Origin: Chryseobacterium taeanense
Lineage (GTDB): Bacteria > Bacteroidota > Bacteroidia > Flavobacteriales > Weeksellaceae
Direction of reading: 5' to 3'
Assembly (NCBI RefSeq): GCF_900099685.1
Contig: NZ_FNDW01000001.1
Coordinates: 617,631-681,630 of the forward strand
DNA length: 64,000 nt
In this document: piece after piece, positions 62,197-64,000 of the stretch
Numbering within the stretch: position 1 is the stretch's first letter
Layout of the letters: the number at the start of each line of letters is the position of its first letter
Notes under the pieces: model-generated
The model's database searches: none
The model's input: only the letters and a program-made list of their open reading frames with translations
What the model was told of the DNA's origin: nothing
Translations under genes and position numbers: made by a program

Positions 62197-63546
62197 ATGA
62201 AAAAATTAATTTTAATAGCGATAATCGGCTTAGGAATTATCTCCTGTGCCACTCAAAATACAGCAAAAAACATGAAGGACCTCCCAAAAGAATGGAAGCA
62301 CACAACCAATATCTATGAAGTTAATGTAAGACAATATACGAAAGAAGGAACCTTTAAAGCATTTGAAAAAGAAATGCCACGTCTAAAGAATATGGGAATA
62401 AGAACACTATGGTTCATGCCCATAACTCCTATTGCACAGGAACAAAAAAAAGGAAGCATGGGAAGTCCTTATGCGGCAGCAGATTATACATCGATCAATC
62501 CGGAGTTCGGAACGATGGATGATTTTAAACACATGGTGAATGAAGCACACAGGCTCGGCTTCAAAGTAATTATTGATTGGGTAGCAAACCATACCGGCTG
62601 GGATCATGTATGGACAAAAACACATCCTGAATTTTATTTAAAAGATCCTGACGGAAGTTTTCACCGTGCATCGGGAATGGATGATATTATAGAACTGGAT
62701 TATAAAAATCCGGAGATGCGTCTCGCGATGATCGATGCTATGAAATTCTGGATCAAAGAGACGGATATAGATGGTTTCCGATGTGATCTTGCTTCCTGGG
62801 TCGAAGTAGATTTCTGGGAACAGGCCCGTCCGGAAGTAGAAAAAATAAAACCATTATTTTGGATCGGAGAATATGATGAACTTGAAAATCCGGAATATGG
62901 GAAAGTTTTTGATGCTAGTTATTCCTGGAAATGGATGCACAAATCTGAAGATTATTATAAGAAAGATCTCCCGTTACAGGAGCTGAAAGATCTTCTGATA
63001 CAATATTCCAATATCGGTGATGGTTCTATGAGAGCATGGTTTACCACCAATCATGATGAAAATTCATGGAACGGTACCGAATACGAAAAATACGGTATTA
63101 TCACCAAACCCATGGCTGTATTTTCGGTAACCTGGAATGGGATTCCGTTATTATATTCCGGGCAGGAACTTCCTAATATGAAAAGGCTTGAATTCTTTGA
63201 AAAAGATCCTATAGAATGGACGAATACTTATCAGATGGCGGACTTTTATAAGGTATTACTGGATTTGAAATCTACAAGTCCTGCTTTAAGAGGTGGAGAT
63301 CCCAACGTAGGAACTTATATTCTGAATACAACAGCGAATGATAAAATTTTTGCTTACCTCCGAAAAAATGGAAATGATGAAGTTTTGGTGGTGTTGAATA
63401 TGTCAAAAGAGCCTGTAGATTTTAGCATTGAAGATGCAAATGTATCAGGTGTTTTTAAAAATGTATTTACCAGAATGAATAAAAATTTTGAAGAAGGAAA
63501 AAATTTCAGTTTTAAACCGGGAGATTATGCGGTTTTTGAAAAATAA
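62197..63546 (+). CDS. GH13 alpha-amylase-family lipoprotein
   Basis: 449 residues from ATG 62197. Lipobox Cys17 (LGIISCAT). GH13 motifs in order: region I VIIDWVANHTGWDH, region II DGFRCDLAS with nucleophile Asp, region III FWIGEYDE with the acid/base Glu, and region IV FTTNHDENSW with the transition-state Asp. A short C-terminal beta domain follows. Acts on alpha-glucans outside the cytoplasm. Single gene. Confidence 0.92.
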   Translation: MKKLILIAIIGLGIISCATQNTAKNMKDLPKEWKHTTNIYEVNVRQYTKEGTFKAFEKEMPRLKNMGIRTLWFMPITPIAQEQKKGSMGSPYAAADYTSINPEFGTMDDFKHMVNEAHRLGFKVIIDWVANHTGWDHVWTKTHPEFYLKDPDGSFHRASGMDDIIELDYKNPEMRLAMIDAMKFWIKETDIDGFRCDLASWVEVDFWEQARPEVEKIKPLFWIGEYDELENPEYGKVFDASYSWKWMHKSEDYYKKDLPLQELKDLLIQYSNIGDGSMRAWFTTNHDENSWNGTEYEKYGIITKPMAVFSVTWNGIPLLYSGQELPNMKRLEFFEKDPIEWTNTYQMADFYKVLLDLKSTSPALRGGDPNVGTYILNTTANDKIFAYLRKNGNDEVLVVLNMSKEPVDFSIEDANVSGVFKNVFTRMNKNFEEGKNFSFKPGDYAVFEK

Positions 63547-63578
63547 ATAATCCGGAAAATTACCTGGAAATCAGAATT

Positions 63579-63614
63579 AAAAGAGGCTGCCCAAATTGTT
63601 CGGGCAGCCTCTTT
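63579..63614. terminator. Terminator after the amylase gene
   Basis: AAAGAGGCTGCCC and GGGCAGCCTCTTT, 13-bp stem, 9-nt loop. The rest of the stretch to 63815 is AT-rich with no gene seen. Confidence 0.9.
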
Positions 63615-63846
63615 ATGAAATATTGCATGACACAACTAATTTTACATAATTATGTATTATTTAAAATTAGAATTTTTTAAATTTTGGATTAGTAGTTTTT
63701 CTCATAAATATATTTTATTAAAGTTTGGCTTAGAGGTTTGTTTATTATCGTTTTAATTTTAAATACGTTATTAAAAATTAAAGGTCAAATATATCCTTTG
63801 TTTTTGATAAATTTAACCTGAGTTCGGGATAATAATTGAGATAAAC

Positions 63847-63878
63847 TTTGTAAAAAATAGCAATAATTCGTATATTTA
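63847..63878 (+). promoter_or_regulatory. Promoter of the IS982 transposase: TTTG-N20-TATATTTA
   Basis: Near-consensus (last base A instead of G), 37 nt upstream of the transposase ATG. Confidence 0.4.
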
Positions 63879-63915
63879 AGTTTCTGACATTCAAATATTT
63901 AAACGATTTATTGCT

Positions 63916-64000
63916 ATGAATTTAAAAGACCAAATTACAAATATTTTTGTACAAATTGATGATTTCTGTAAAGAGTTTGATGTTCAAATTAAAAAATTAA
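63916..64000 (+). CDS. IS982-family transposase, N-terminus only
   Basis: 28 codons before the window ends: MNLKDQITNIFVQIDDFCKE then FDVQIKKL. This opening is characteristic of IS982 transposases of Chryseobacterium and relatives, in which the DDE catalytic domain follows. It is cut by the window edge, so intactness cannot be judged. Confidence 0.7.
   Translation, partial: MNLKDQITNIFVQIDDFCKEFDVQIKKL

Larger units (their letters stand above)
63816..64000 (+). mobile_element. Left end of an IS982-family insertion sequence (continues past window)
   Basis: A transposase start at 63916 is preceded by a probable terminal inverted repeat beginning ACCTGAGTTCGGGATAA at 63816. The right end and the target duplication are outside the window, so the boundary is an estimate. 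Confidence 0.6.

Overview
The window comes from a member of the Flavobacteriia, most likely a Chryseobacterium or close relative. The evidence is moderate AT richness, promoters with the Bacteroidota -7 box TAnnTTTG, few Shine-Dalgarno sites, outer-membrane families such as DUF3570 and carboxypeptidase-like TonB receptors, a PafA-type alkaline phosphatase matching the Elizabethkingia/Chryseobacterium enzyme, and the start of an IS982 transposase. I see no tRNA, rRNA, CRISPR array or prophage.

Layout. 1-6.3 kb: end of a DsrE-like gene, then a minus-strand block with a lipoprotein hydrolase, a Spy-like protein, a LytS/LytTR two-component pair, AraC and TetR regulators and an SRPBCC protein. 6.3-7.2 kb: a gene-free, highly structured region with palindromic arrays and REP-like hairpins. 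7.2-12.8 kb: a tripartite RND drug pump. 13.1-21.0 kb: a second RND pump linked to a Crp/Fnr regulator, a rhodanese, an OsmC protein and a DUF2892 protein, which looks like a reactive-sulfur or thiol-stress module. 22.1-36.2 kb: a CzcA-type heavy-metal RND system, a haem-binding protein, a P-type ATPase, then a thioredoxin / ApbE / DUF4266 / DUF3570 / PAP2 / thioredoxin block. Two paralogous small proteins, each with a GTG start directly behind a promoter, sit at the head of the two halves.

37-47.6 kb: a nucleoid-associated protein, a bacteriophytochrome with its haem oxygenase, malate dehydrogenase, an S41 peptidase abutting an AraC gene remnant, PafA and a Crp/Fnr regulator. 47.6-53.6 kb: a repeat-rich accessory segment with a candidate invertible promoter, a secreted protein, two modular surface proteins (C1q-like and C-type lectin-like ends) and an HU-like/DUF4469 protein followed by a 23-bp palindromic array. 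53.6-61.2 kb: two beta-helix lipoproteins and a TonB-dependent receptor, divergent from a PhoB/PhoR-like pair. 61.3-64 kb: a pRiA4b ORF-3-like protein, a GH13 amylase lipoprotein and the left end of an IS982 element.

The most unusual items are: (1) two perfect 27-bp inverted repeats at 48250-48276 and 48434-48460, each built like a tyrosine-recombinase site and enclosing a consensus promoter, which suggests a phase-variation switch upstream of surface-protein genes; (2) exact 23-bp-period arrays of TTGACCGNNCGGTCAA-type palindromes at two loci 47 kb apart, each ending in a similar hairpin, one directly behind an HU-like DNA-binding gene; (3) the ApbE-DUF4266-DUF3570 block with an ApbE that has no visible export signal.
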